Origin: an uncultured Thermomicrobiales bacterium
Lineage (GTDB): Bacteria > Chloroflexota > Chloroflexia > Thermomicrobiales > CADCWN01
Reading direction: 5' to 3'
Assembly (NCBI GenBank): GCA_902806415.1
Contig: CADCWN010000292.1
Span: 1 to 41,217, forward strand
Length of the DNA stretch: 41,217 nucleotides
Position numbers and translations under genes: made by a program
The notes under the pieces: model-generated
Seen by the model: only the letters and a program-made list of their open reading frames with translations
What the model was told of the DNA's origin: nothing
Database searches by the model: none
Shown here: positions 29,481-38,214 of the stretch, one piece after another
How the letters are laid out: the number at the start of each line of letters is the position of its first letter
Numbering within the stretch: position 1 is the first letter of the stretch

Positions 29481-30140
29481 ATGGTACGATCGGCGGCTCA
29501 GGAGACGAATCTCTGGCTCGCGCAGGCGCTCTTCGATCTGGGGGGCGTGACGCTCGGCGACTTCACGATCGGTCGCACGACCGTCAACTCGCCGGTCTAC
29601 GTCAACCCGCGCGTGCTGATCAGCAATCCCGAGGTTCTGCGGCGCGTCGCCCGCCTGATCGACCGCGAGATTCAGGCCGGGATGTCGCGGAAGCGCGACC
29701 CGATCCCGCCGTTCGACCTGATCGCTGGCGTGCCGCTCGGCGGCCTCCACCTCGCCACGGCCTACGCGCTCGCGACGAATACGCCGATGATCTACGTGCG
29801 ACCGTCAGGCAGCCTGGCTGAGGGTGGCCCGAACGGGCATGAGATCGAGGGGCGTTTTAAGTCGGGGCAGCGGGTCCTGCTGATCGACGACCTGATCACC
29901 ACCGGCGGCAGTATCCTGCACACCCGCGCGATCCTCGAAGCGGCCGATCTGGTCGTCAAGGACGTCGTGGTGCTGATCGATCGCGAGCAGGGCGGCGGCG
30001 AGCAGTTGCGGCATCAGGGCTACGATCTGCTGCATATCTTGACCTTGCGCGCGATGCTGACCTACTACGTGAATACGAACCGGATCAGCGATGAGGACTA
30101 CGAGCGCTGCCTCGCCTATCTGGAGCGCACGCGGGAGTGA
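29481..30140 (+). CDS. Orotate phosphoribosyltransferase-like protein
   Basis: PPFDLIAGVPLGGLHLATAYALATNTPMIYVRP...GQRVLLIDDLITTGGSILHTRAILEAADLVVKDVVVLIDREQGGGEQL. Confidence 0.88.
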   Translation: MVRSAAQETNLWLAQALFDLGGVTLGDFTIGRTTVNSPVYVNPRVLISNPEVLRRVARLIDREIQAGMSRKRDPIPPFDLIAGVPLGGLHLATAYALATNTPMIYVRPSGSLAEGGPNGHEIEGRFKSGQRVLLIDDLITTGGSILHTRAILEAADLVVKDVVVLIDREQGGGEQLRHQGYDLLHILTLRAMLTYYVNTNRISDEDYERCLAYLERTRE

Positions 30141-30227
30141 GCAGCGGCATAGCGGGGATGGAGAGTCCTGGAGCGGGAGCGATCGCCACCGCCGCGCGTC
30201 GTCGATCTGTCGCAGGGGTGTGACTGA

Positions 30228-30377
30228 ATGCAGCGCGGATCGTTAAGGAAGATGGACGGCGACCCGGTCTCCGAGGCGCTCTGGTGCGCGATCGGGCAGA
30301 CGCTGCGCTTGCTGGTGGCGTTGCTGCTGGTCACCGCGCTCGTCGTCATGCTCCTGCACGGCTTGAATCTGCTCTAG
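30228..30377 (+). CDS. Small single-TM protein (49 aa)
   Basis: Manual translation: MQRGSLRKMDGDPVSEALWCAIGQTLRLLVALLLVTALVVMLLHGLNLL*. Confidence 0.45.
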   Translation: MQRGSLRKMDGDPVSEALWCAIGQTLRLLVALLLVTALVVMLLHGLNLL

Positions 30378-30464
30378 CCCGGTTTCGGCGGGCAAATGAA
30401 ACTCGTGTAAGTCGTTACCTTATGGGCAAGGCACAAAGTTGCACGGAACCGCACCGATCGCGAT

Positions 30465-31013
30465 ATGCTCGCGCGACGGGGTGTGGCGACGCGAGACTAT
30501 AGGGATGTTGGCGACGTGAGGGATCCGTATCTGGCGCAGCGCTACGGGGGACGGCTCACATCCGCGCACTCCGACCTCGGCGATCTCTTCGCGATTAACC
30601 CGATCCGGCGCTCTTTCGGGACGATCGTGGTCTGCCTGCTGATGATCGCCCTGCCCTTGCTGACATTGCAGGGCGAGGCGCGGATGGCGGTGGAGATCGT
30701 GACCGGTTGGTTCGGGCTCACCGGCCTGATCATCTGCACGCCGATCTTCCTCTGGTCGCTCGGCGAGGAGGGCTGGCGACTCCTGGAGCGGCACCTCTGG
30801 CCGACGATCGAGGAATTGGAACTCACCCCGCGCGCCCACAATCTCCTGCGTCGTCACGGCTTCGTGACGATCGCCAGCGTCGAGCGCGCGCCCGATACGA
30901 CCCTCCTCCTCCTCTCCAACATGGATACCCGCGCGCTGCACGAGATTCGGCGCGGGGTCAGCCTGTGGCGCTACCGACGCTGGCAGGAGCGTGGCTTTCG
31001 GGGCGCAGCGTAG
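30465..31013 (+). CDS. Membrane protein with two TM segments and an RNA polymerase alpha-CTD-like (helix-hairpin-helix) C-terminal domain
   Basis: TM: TIVVCLLMIALPLLTL and TGWFGLTGLIICTPIFLWSL. Then IEELELTPRAHNLLRRHGFVTIASVERAPDTTLLLLSNMDTRALHEIRRGV, resembling alpha-CTD 'I.ELELSVRA.NCLKRAGI.T..DL....E.DLL...N.G.KSL.EI'. Start uncertain (GTG at 30516 possible). Confidence 0.6.
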   Translation: MLARRGVATRDYRDVGDVRDPYLAQRYGGRLTSAHSDLGDLFAINPIRRSFGTIVVCLLMIALPLLTLQGEARMAVEIVTGWFGLTGLIICTPIFLWSLGEEGWRLLERHLWPTIEELELTPRAHNLLRRHGFVTIASVERAPDTTLLLLSNMDTRALHEIRRGVSLWRYRRWQERGFRGAA

Positions 31014-31074
31014 CCCTCGCAAACGTTTGGCCCTTTCCTTACGTTGATCATCGAGTAGGGCGTTCGGGGATGGC

Positions 31075-31163
31075 GGGGCGTATTGCCTACGCCCGATCGA
31101 TGCCGGGGCTGTCTACAAACGTTTGCAGATAGGAGAGGTGGAAGGGCGTAGGCAATACGCCCC
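31075..31163. repeat. Inverted repeat ggggcgtattgcctacgccc / gggcgtaggcaatacgcccc
   Basis: 20-bp perfect inverted repeat, arms 31075-31094 and 31144-31163; caaacgtttg palindromes nearby. Confidence 0.92.
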
Positions 31164-31256
31164 TACCTCCGACTGTTGGGGGCATTCGTACACGCCGCAT
31201 TCTCCCCGAATTTGATTGCTGCAATGGCCCGTACCGTTTATCCATGAGGTGGAATA

Positions 31257-32441
31257 ATGCGCGTGCCGCTGGCCCAGACCGCTTCCGAGACGTTCATCAA
31301 TCTCTTGCTCGGCGAATTGGGCCTCGCGATCCTGGTCGGCGGCGGGGTCGGATTGTTGCTACTATGGTACGTTCGGGGTCGCGACCGACCGCACGGACTG
31401 GTCGCGGAATATTTGCGCGAACCGCCAGGCGACCTCCACCCCGGTCTGATCGGCACGTTGCTCGACGAGCACGCCAATTCGCACGACATCGTCGCCACCC
31501 TCATCAACCTCGGGCATCGCGGCGTCTTGCGGATCACCGCGCCCGGTCCCGGGCAGCCCGATTACGAACTCGCCCTGCTGCGCCGCGATCTGCCGCTTGC
31601 GCGGGTCGAGCGGCTGCTGATCGAGCTGCTCTTCGGCACGGCGGCGCGACCGTTCGTGCAGCGCGTGCTGCTGGGGGATGTGCGCGCGCGGTTCATCGCG
31701 GCCATCCCGCGCTTCAAGGTCGCGCTCTACGAGGAGGTCGTGGCCGAGGGCTACTTCCTCGCTAGCCCGCGCGCGACGCGCCTGCGCTACCGTCGCTGGG
31801 GCGCGACGATCATGGTCCTCGCGCCGCTGCTCGGCATCTCCGGCGCGTTCCTCATCCCCGGTTTGCGCCTGCTGCTCCTCCCGGCGGCGACGCTGACCGT
31901 GATCGGTGTCGCCCTCTATCGCCTGGCGAAGGTGATGCCGGCCAAGACCCCGAGCGGGGTCGAGGCGACCGCGCGGTGGCGCGCATTCCGGCGTTACCTG
32001 GAGCAGATCGAGCGCTACGAGGATCTGGAAACGGCGCGCGGGATCTTCGATCGTTACCTCCCCTACGCGATCGCCTTCGGGCTGGAAAAGGAATGGGTCG
32101 GCAAGTTCACCCGCGCGCACGCCGCCGCACCGTCCTGGTTCGACTTCTCCACGCCCCCGTTGCGCGCTGGGCGAGGGGGGCGTGGCGGCAACACCTACGT
32201 CGGCGATCTACCCAGCTTCGGCAGTTCCGGCTCGTCGGGTTCGTCGGGGTCGCTCAGCTTGCCCGACATGCCCGATCTTGGCGGGGTGACGGATGGGCTC
32301 GGCGGCGCGGCGGGCGCCTTCGGGGGACTCGCGTCCAACCTGCCCGATCTCGCCAGCGACGCGGGCGGGGCGGGCTTGGAGGCGGCGAGTGACGCGCTGG
32401 CCGGGCTGCTCGACGCCGCGTCGAGTATTTTCGACTGGTAG
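31257..32441 (+). CDS. DUF2207-like membrane protein lacking the usual N-terminal region
   Basis: LLLLWYVRGRDRPHGLVAEYLREPPGDLHPGLIGTLLDEHANSHDIVATLINLGHRGVLRI...ERYEDLETARGIFDRYLPYAIAFGLEKEWVGKF, Gly/Ser-rich tail. Confidence 0.82.
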   Translation: MRVPLAQTASETFINLLLGELGLAILVGGGVGLLLLWYVRGRDRPHGLVAEYLREPPGDLHPGLIGTLLDEHANSHDIVATLINLGHRGVLRITAPGPGQPDYELALLRRDLPLARVERLLIELLFGTAARPFVQRVLLGDVRARFIAAIPRFKVALYEEVVAEGYFLASPRATRLRYRRWGATIMVLAPLLGISGAFLIPGLRLLLLPAATLTVIGVALYRLAKVMPAKTPSGVEATARWRAFRRYLEQIERYEDLETARGIFDRYLPYAIAFGLEKEWVGKFTRAHAAAPSWFDFSTPPLRAGRGGRGGNTYVGDLPSFGSSGSSGSSGSLSLPDMPDLGGVTDGLGGAAGAFGGLASNLPDLASDAGGAGLEAASDALAGLLDAASSIFDW

Positions 32442-32556
32442 GGGTGAGGGCAAGATTTCGTGTTCCCTTATCCCCACTATTCCACAGTCCGCGCTGGAGA
32501 ACTTCAACGGGGTGCAACGGGCGGCTTCAGCCGCTCGCCAACGCTGCCAAGCAGCC

Positions 32557-34323
32557 TCAACGTCCCAACTCATCGATCCACGGATAATCGAGATACTCCT
32601 TGAAGAGCGGGCGCAAGTCGGTCGGCGAGGCGGCCTGCCAGGCGGCGAGGATGTCGCGCGGGGTGATGATCCCGTAGCGATGCTCGCGGTAGAGGCCTTG
32701 GAGAGCCGACCAGAAGGCCGGCTCGCCCATCTGCCGCATGACCCGTGCGTAGAATTCGCCGCCCTGAGTGTAGATCGCGGCGGTCGCGGCCCCCTGAAAT
32801 CTGCCCGGTGGGATCGCCCAGACCGGCGTGCTGAGGCGGTAGGCGAAGGACGAAGGCGGGGCGGGGGTGGTAGTGACGCTCCCGCCGAGATATTCGGCCA
32901 GGAACGTCGCGCCGCCCTCGTCGATCCAGGGGTCTTGCTGAGTCCGCGTGCCGAGGAGCCCGTAGAACCACTCGTGGCCGACCTCGTGGTAGATTAGCTC
33001 GGTTGAGCCGTAATTCAGGTTGACCATGATGAGCGCCGGGAACTCGATCCCGCCGCCGAGGTTCGCGCCGCCATCGACCACCCGCAGGAACGGGTAGGGG
33101 TAGGGGCCGATCAGCGCGCTGAGTCGTTCCTCCGCGAGGACGGCGTCGTCGAGTGCGCGGGTGACCAGGTGCTGCACGATCTCGGGGCGCTGCGCGTTCG
33201 CCCCGAACGATTGCGGGCTGTAATAGACCTCGACCATAACCCCGTTCACCGTCTGCCGCCGCGCGACCTGATAGTTCGGCGAGAGGGCCAGCACGAAGTC
33301 GCGGACATTGCGGGCCTCGATCCGGCGAGTAACCGTGCCGTTGGCGTTCCGGCGCTCGTCGGTGATCGCGCCGGTGGGGGCGACGACGACCTCGGGCGGC
33401 GTGGTGAGGGTGACATCGTAGTCGGCGCTGGCGGTGTAAGCGGGATCGAGATAGGGCGGGTACTGGTGATCGTCGGAGAGGATCGGGAACCAGTAGGCGA
33501 GGCGGAGGATGTCGCCCGTCTGGGTCGTGCCGGGGAAGCCGCCCGGCGTGTACGGATCGACCGCGATACCGACATCGAGCCGGAAGTCGATCGCGATCTC
33601 AGTCGTCGCGCCCGCCGCCAGCGGCTGCGGCAGGGCGATCGGCAGGACGGTCCCGTTCAGCGCCGCCGCCACCGGCTGCCCGGCGACTCGCACGCCGGAG
33701 AGGGAGAACCAGCCCCAGCGGGCGGCGGTCACGCTGAAGGTGAGCCGATCGAGGGCGCAACTTTCACGGTTGGTCACGTGCACCGTCTGGGCGGTGCGCA
33801 GGCGACCCTCCGCGAAATCGAATTCGTCGATGGCGAGGGTGTAGCGGGCGGCGAGGTTCGGCAGGGGGATCGTCGGCGGCGTCTGCGTCGGCGCGCCCGC
33901 GTCGGTGACGGTCGGGAGGGCGACTGATGGGCTCGGGCGCGCGCCGGGCGTGGCGCTCGTCCCGGCGAACGGTGGCGTGAAGGCGCAGACCGCGCCCGCT
34001 ACCGGGGTTGCCGCCGCGCTCGGCGTGCCAACGGGCGGGCGTGTCGCCGTGCCAGCGGCACCCGCCGGTATCGCGCGCGTGGCCGTCGCCAGGGCGCCGA
34101 TCGTGCCGGGCGCGATCGGAGCTGGTGTATTCGCCGCCGTGCGTGTCGCGGCGGCGGTTGCGGCTGCGGGGACACCAGTTGGCGGCGGGGCGGTGGGCGT
34201 TGCGGCCGGGCCGAGCTGGCACCCGGCCAGGGCGGTGAGCATTAGGAGCAGGAGGAGGATGGGTTGCCGACTGCGCGATCGGCGGCGGGCAGGTGGCGGG
34301 GTGACGCGGGCCGGGCGGAACAT
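32557..34323 (-). CDS. M1 family (aminopeptidase N-like) metallopeptidase, lipoprotein
   Basis: LIYHEVGHEWFYGLLGTRTQQDPWIDEGGATFLAEYLG (HEXXH plus downstream Glu), lipobox LAGC near the N-terminus. Confidence 0.92.
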   Translation of the reverse strand: MFRPARVTPPPARRRSRSRQPILLLLLMLTALAGCQLGPAATPTAPPPTGVPAAATAAATRTAANTPAPIAPGTIGALATATRAIPAGAAGTATRPPVGTPSAAATPVAGAVCAFTPPFAGTSATPGARPSPSVALPTVTDAGAPTQTPPTIPLPNLAARYTLAIDEFDFAEGRLRTAQTVHVTNRESCALDRLTFSVTAARWGWFSLSGVRVAGQPVAAALNGTVLPIALPQPLAAGATTEIAIDFRLDVGIAVDPYTPGGFPGTTQTGDILRLAYWFPILSDDHQYPPYLDPAYTASADYDVTLTTPPEVVVAPTGAITDERRNANGTVTRRIEARNVRDFVLALSPNYQVARRQTVNGVMVEVYYSPQSFGANAQRPEIVQHLVTRALDDAVLAEERLSALIGPYPYPFLRVVDGGANLGGGIEFPALIMVNLNYGSTELIYHEVGHEWFYGLLGTRTQQDPWIDEGGATFLAEYLGGSVTTTPAPPSSFAYRLSTPVWAIPPGRFQGAATAAIYTQGGEFYARVMRQMGEPAFWSALQGLYREHRYGIITPRDILAAWQAASPTDLRPLFKEYLDYPWIDELGR

Positions 34324-34474
34324 CGGACCTCACAGTTCTCGTGTGGCACAGGACGTTGTCGAGAGTATAGTGGCGGGAGCGCGAGTAGAGGCGCGGTCAT
34401 CCCCGCTATGTTATAACCGCTGAGGTTGCGTTTGGGCTGCATCGGTGCGTGGCGGATATTTACTGCGGTCGGTT

Positions 34475-34565
34475 GTAGGGGCGTATTGCATACGCCCGCA
34501 CGTCGTCCGCCCGCCCGCGTTCGCGAATCCCTCGGCGTGGGTGGGCGTATGCAATACGCCCCTAC
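34475..34565. repeat. Inverted repeat gtaggggcgtattgcatacgccc / gggcgtatgcaatacgcccctac
   Basis: 23-bp perfect inverted repeat, arms 34475-34497 and 34543-34565. Confidence 0.95.
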
Positions 34566-34624
34566 GCCCGACGGTGATCGGCGTCCGGCGAATGGTATCG
34601 ACATTTCATGGCGGGAGGGGCGCA

Positions 34625-35569
34625 ATGGCGAGCGAGTCGGGGCGGGTCGAGGAGACGCGGGCGCGGGTTGCGGAGGTGGCGGACGGGGTTGAGGGGATCG
34701 TCGGTGTTTATGCCAAAGATTTGGCGAGTGGGGCGGAGATCGCGCACCACGCCGACACGATCTTCCCGACCGCGAGCGTGATGAAGATCCCGATCCTCTA
34801 CGAACTCTATCGCCAGGTCGAGGCGGGCAAGGTCGATCTCGCCGCGCGAACGACGCTCGACGAGGCGCACCTCGTCCCCGGCTCCGGCATCTTGCAGGAT
34901 CTCGAACCCGGCCTCGCGCCGACACTGAAAGACCTCGCCACGCTGATGATCACCATCAGCGACAATGTTGCCACCGACCTCGTCCTCGACCGGATCGGCC
35001 TCGACGCCCTGGCGGCGACCTTGAGCGAACTCGGGCTCCCGCGCACCACGATCCCGATGACGACCCGCGCCCTCCTCTACAGCACGGTTGGGTTGGACGC
35101 GGCGAACCCCGCGCACACCCACGCCCTCTACGGGGAACGGTCGCGCGCGGGGGTGATCGACTGGGGCTGCCGGGCCTATGCCGACGAGGACAACAACCTC
35201 ACGACGCCGCGCGAGATGGCGGCGCTGCTCGAACGGATCGAGCGTCGCGAAGGGCTCGCCGCCGCCTCCTGCGCCGCGATGCTCGACATCCTGAAGCGCC
35301 AGAAGTACGGTGATCGGATCCCGCAGCAGTTGCCGGAGGGGACCGACGTGGCCCACAAGACCGGCAGCATTCGCGGCGTGCGCAACGATGCCGGGATCGT
35401 CTACGCGCCCGCCGGCCCCTACACCCTCAGCCTCTTCGCGAAGCGCCTCGCCGATCCGGTCGCCGGGGTCGCCGCGCTCGCCCGGATCAGCCGGATCGTC
35501 TGGGAAGGGTTCGTCGGGCCGATCCCGAGGACGGTCTATGGTCCGGCGTCGGAGCGGGAGACAGCGTGA
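34625..35569 (+). CDS. Class A beta-lactamase-like serine hydrolase
   Basis: SxxK (TASVMKIPIL), SDN (TISDNVATDLVLD), KTG (AHKTGSIRG) motifs present; no clear omega-loop ExxLN. Confidence 0.85.
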   Translation: MASESGRVEETRARVAEVADGVEGIVGVYAKDLASGAEIAHHADTIFPTASVMKIPILYELYRQVEAGKVDLAARTTLDEAHLVPGSGILQDLEPGLAPTLKDLATLMITISDNVATDLVLDRIGLDALAATLSELGLPRTTIPMTTRALLYSTVGLDAANPAHTHALYGERSRAGVIDWGCRAYADEDNNLTTPREMAALLERIERREGLAAASCAAMLDILKRQKYGDRIPQQLPEGTDVAHKTGSIRGVRNDAGIVYAPAGPYTLSLFAKRLADPVAGVAALARISRIVWEGFVGPIPRTVYGPASERETA

Positions 35570-35991
35570 GCGCCCGACGACGGCGTCCGGCGACGATGCG
35601 AAGTGACGCGGCTGGAGACGGATTGCGCTTGTCCCCTGCGCGAAGCGCGTCTCTACTGGGGTGGCAACCGTTGAAATATTGCGGTCCGCAGCAGATGGGC
35701 GGGCGGGCGCACATCGCGTCGCGCATCAGCCGCCTGCCAGAGTCTTGCGCCTCCCTTTCCCGCCGCTGTCGCGTACGGTAGGATGCTCGCGGCACACTAT
35801 TACTGTTGCGGCGCGGCGCGCCGGGAAGCCGTGGGACACGTCCGCTCGCCAATCGGCCCGGGGTTTGTGGTGGGCGCGCTCGATGCTCGTCGCCCCTGAC
35901 AGCGCGTCGCTGCGGGGGGGCGCACATGATTGAGGCGCACCGCCACGGTGATGGGGTGGGGGCGAGCGGGCAAGCGGCCTACGGTGGGGGA

Positions 35992-37982
35992 ATGATGAGG
36001 AGGCGCAGGATGTCCGACGAGCCCGGCAGCAGACCGACCGACCGCAGGATCGTCCACGACCGCCCGACGACCAGACGCCCGACCGTCGCGGGGCGCGCGC
36101 TCCGCGCAACTTTGTTCCTCAGCATCCTCTGGAGCCTCGGTTTCGCCGCCCTGCCCATCGCGCCCGCGACCGCCGCCCCCGCCGCGCCGATCCCGATCAC
36201 CACGGGTGTCCCCCGCTTCGAGGCCGCGCCGTGAGTCTACGAGCTCGGCGAGGGGCAGATCGAGGGGCAGACGGTGAATTGCGGCTTCGTCGTCGCCGCC
36301 GCCAAGCACGCCGCGCCGGGCGGCGCGACCGTCCGCCTCCCCGTCGCCGTTTTCAAGGCGATCAGCGCGACCCCCGCCGCCGAGCCAGTGATCTACCTGG
36401 AGGGCGGGCCGGGCGGCAGCAGCCAGGGGATCGTCAGGGCGTTCAGCACCGACAGCCCCCTTTACAAGGGACTCGCCGCGAACAATGACGTGATCGCGTT
36501 CGACCAGCGCGGCACCGGCAAGGCGCAGCCGTCGCTCGTCTGCGACGAACTCTCGAACATGACCTTGCGGGGTCTTTATATCGAGGCGTTCGCCGACTCG
36601 CCGTTCGTGACGGCAGCGAACGCGTGCCGGGATCGGCTCGTCGCGGCGGGGATCGACCTCGGCGCCTACACCACCACCGAGAACGCCGCCGATGTCAACG
36701 ACATCCGCCTCGCTCTCGGTTACCCGGCCCTCAACCTCTTCGGCGGCTCCTACGGCTCCGAACTCGGTCTCGCCGTCGCGCGCGACTTCGGGCCGTTCGT
36801 CCGCAGCAGCACCCTCGCCTCGCTCGTGCCGATCCAGACCGCCTGGTTCTTCGAGCCAGCACAGAATTTCGACCGCGCCATCCGGGAGTTATTCCGGGCC
36901 TGCGCCGCCGATGTCGCCTGCAACGCCGCCAATCCTGCTCTCCAGGCGGCCTATCAGTCCACCGTGGCGCGGCTAACGCCACCCCGTACCCGCTGACGCT
37001 GAAAGACCCGTCGAGCGGCCAGACGGTCCAGGTGCCGCTCGACGGCGACACCTACACCAGCATCCTCTTCGAACTCTTCTACGTCACGCAGTTGACGATC
37101 TTCCTGCCGGATATGATCACGCGCGCCTCGCGGGGTGACTTCGTCTGGCTGGAGAACCTGTTGCCGCTGCTCCTCGGCGATGGCAGCGATCCGCTGGCGA
37201 TCGGGATGCACTTCTCGGTCATCTGTAGCACGAACGCCTCGCGGGAGCGCTTGGATGCCACCCTCGAAGCCAACAAGTCCGTCTTGCCGGAGGTCCGCGC
37301 GGCTGCGGAGCAGCAGAGTCTCGATTACTTCGCCATCTGCCAGAATTGGCCGTCGCAGGGCGCGGATCCCAAGGGGGTGAGCCCGGCGATCAGCGACCGC
37401 CCGACCGTCCTGATCAGCGGCCAGTTCGACCCGGTCACCCCGCCCCGCTACGCCGACATCGCCAAGGAGACCCTCAGCAATAGCGTCGCCGTGACGCTGC
37501 CGGGCGGCGGGCATGTCCCGGTGCTGCCGTTCGATCCGATCGGCACCTGCGGCTTCTCGATCCTGCTCAGCAACGTGGCTAATCCGGGCCATCCGGACAC
37601 CGCTTGCGTCGGCGCGCTGCGGGTCACCTATCAGCAGTTGCCGCCCTCGATCGCCGGTGGCCCGACCCCGCCGCCGAGTGCATCCCCCGCGCCGAGCGCG
37701 ACCCCGGCCCCCTCGGCCACGCCGCGACCCTCGGCCTCCCCGACCCCCGCGCCGAGCGCCCCGCCGACCCCGCGCCCGTCGTCCTCGCCCGCGCCCTCGA
37801 CCAGTCCGATTCCGTCGCCGCCGCCGACCGGCAACGGCGGCACCTTGCCGGGTCTGCCGAACACCGGCGCTGGTGGGATGGATGACGGCGATGGGCCGTC
37901 GCCCTGGCTCATCGCCCCGTTCCTGGCCTTGGCGGTCGGTTTGGTGCCGGTCGCCCGCCGGGTTCGTCGCCGGGCGGTGTAG
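35992..37982 (+). pseudogene. TAP-family alpha/beta hydrolase with an in-frame TGA and a frameshift; C-terminal Pro/Ser-rich linker and TM anchor
   Basis: ...PRFEAAP*VYELGEGQIEGQTVNCGFVVAA...VIYLEGGPGGSSQ...VIAFDQRGTGKAQPSLVCDE...LNLFGGSYGSELGLAVAR...VARL | shift | NATPYPLTLKDPSSG...VLISGQFDPVTPPRYADIAKETL...GGGHVPV. Confidence 0.88.
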
Positions 37983-38034
37983 CGCGGCAGCTTTCAGCTG
38001 CCCGCCGCGCTTCGAGCGAGTTCGCAACGCTCAA

Positions 38035-38070
38035 CGGCGTCCCCCGCACCGGTCGGCGCGGGGGACGCCG
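38035..38070. terminator. Hairpin between convergent genes (1)
   Basis: 13-bp perfect stem cggcgtcccccgc / gcgggggacgccg, 10-nt loop. Confidence 0.65.
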
Positions 38071-38154
38071 TGTTCGTCGCGCGGCGCTGGGCAACGTGGC
38101 TCGGGCTTGTTCGCGCCCGGTGGCGCTTGTCCGGGGGGAGCGCGATCGTAACGA

Positions 38155-38193
38155 CACGGGGGCGCCCGGTCGTAGTGACCGGGCGCCCCCGTG
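38155..38193. terminator. Hairpin between convergent genes (2)
   Basis: 17-bp perfect stem cacgggggcgcccggtc / gaccgggcgcccccgtg, loop gtagt. Confidence 0.7.
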
Positions 38194-38214
38194 GGGGAGG
38201 ATATCCGCGACGGA

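Noticed and set aside
36232-36234. Selenocysteine codon as a firm call
   Set aside because: No convincing bSECIS hairpin seen by eye right after the TGA, and the same gene has a downstream frameshift; kept only as a low-probability check.
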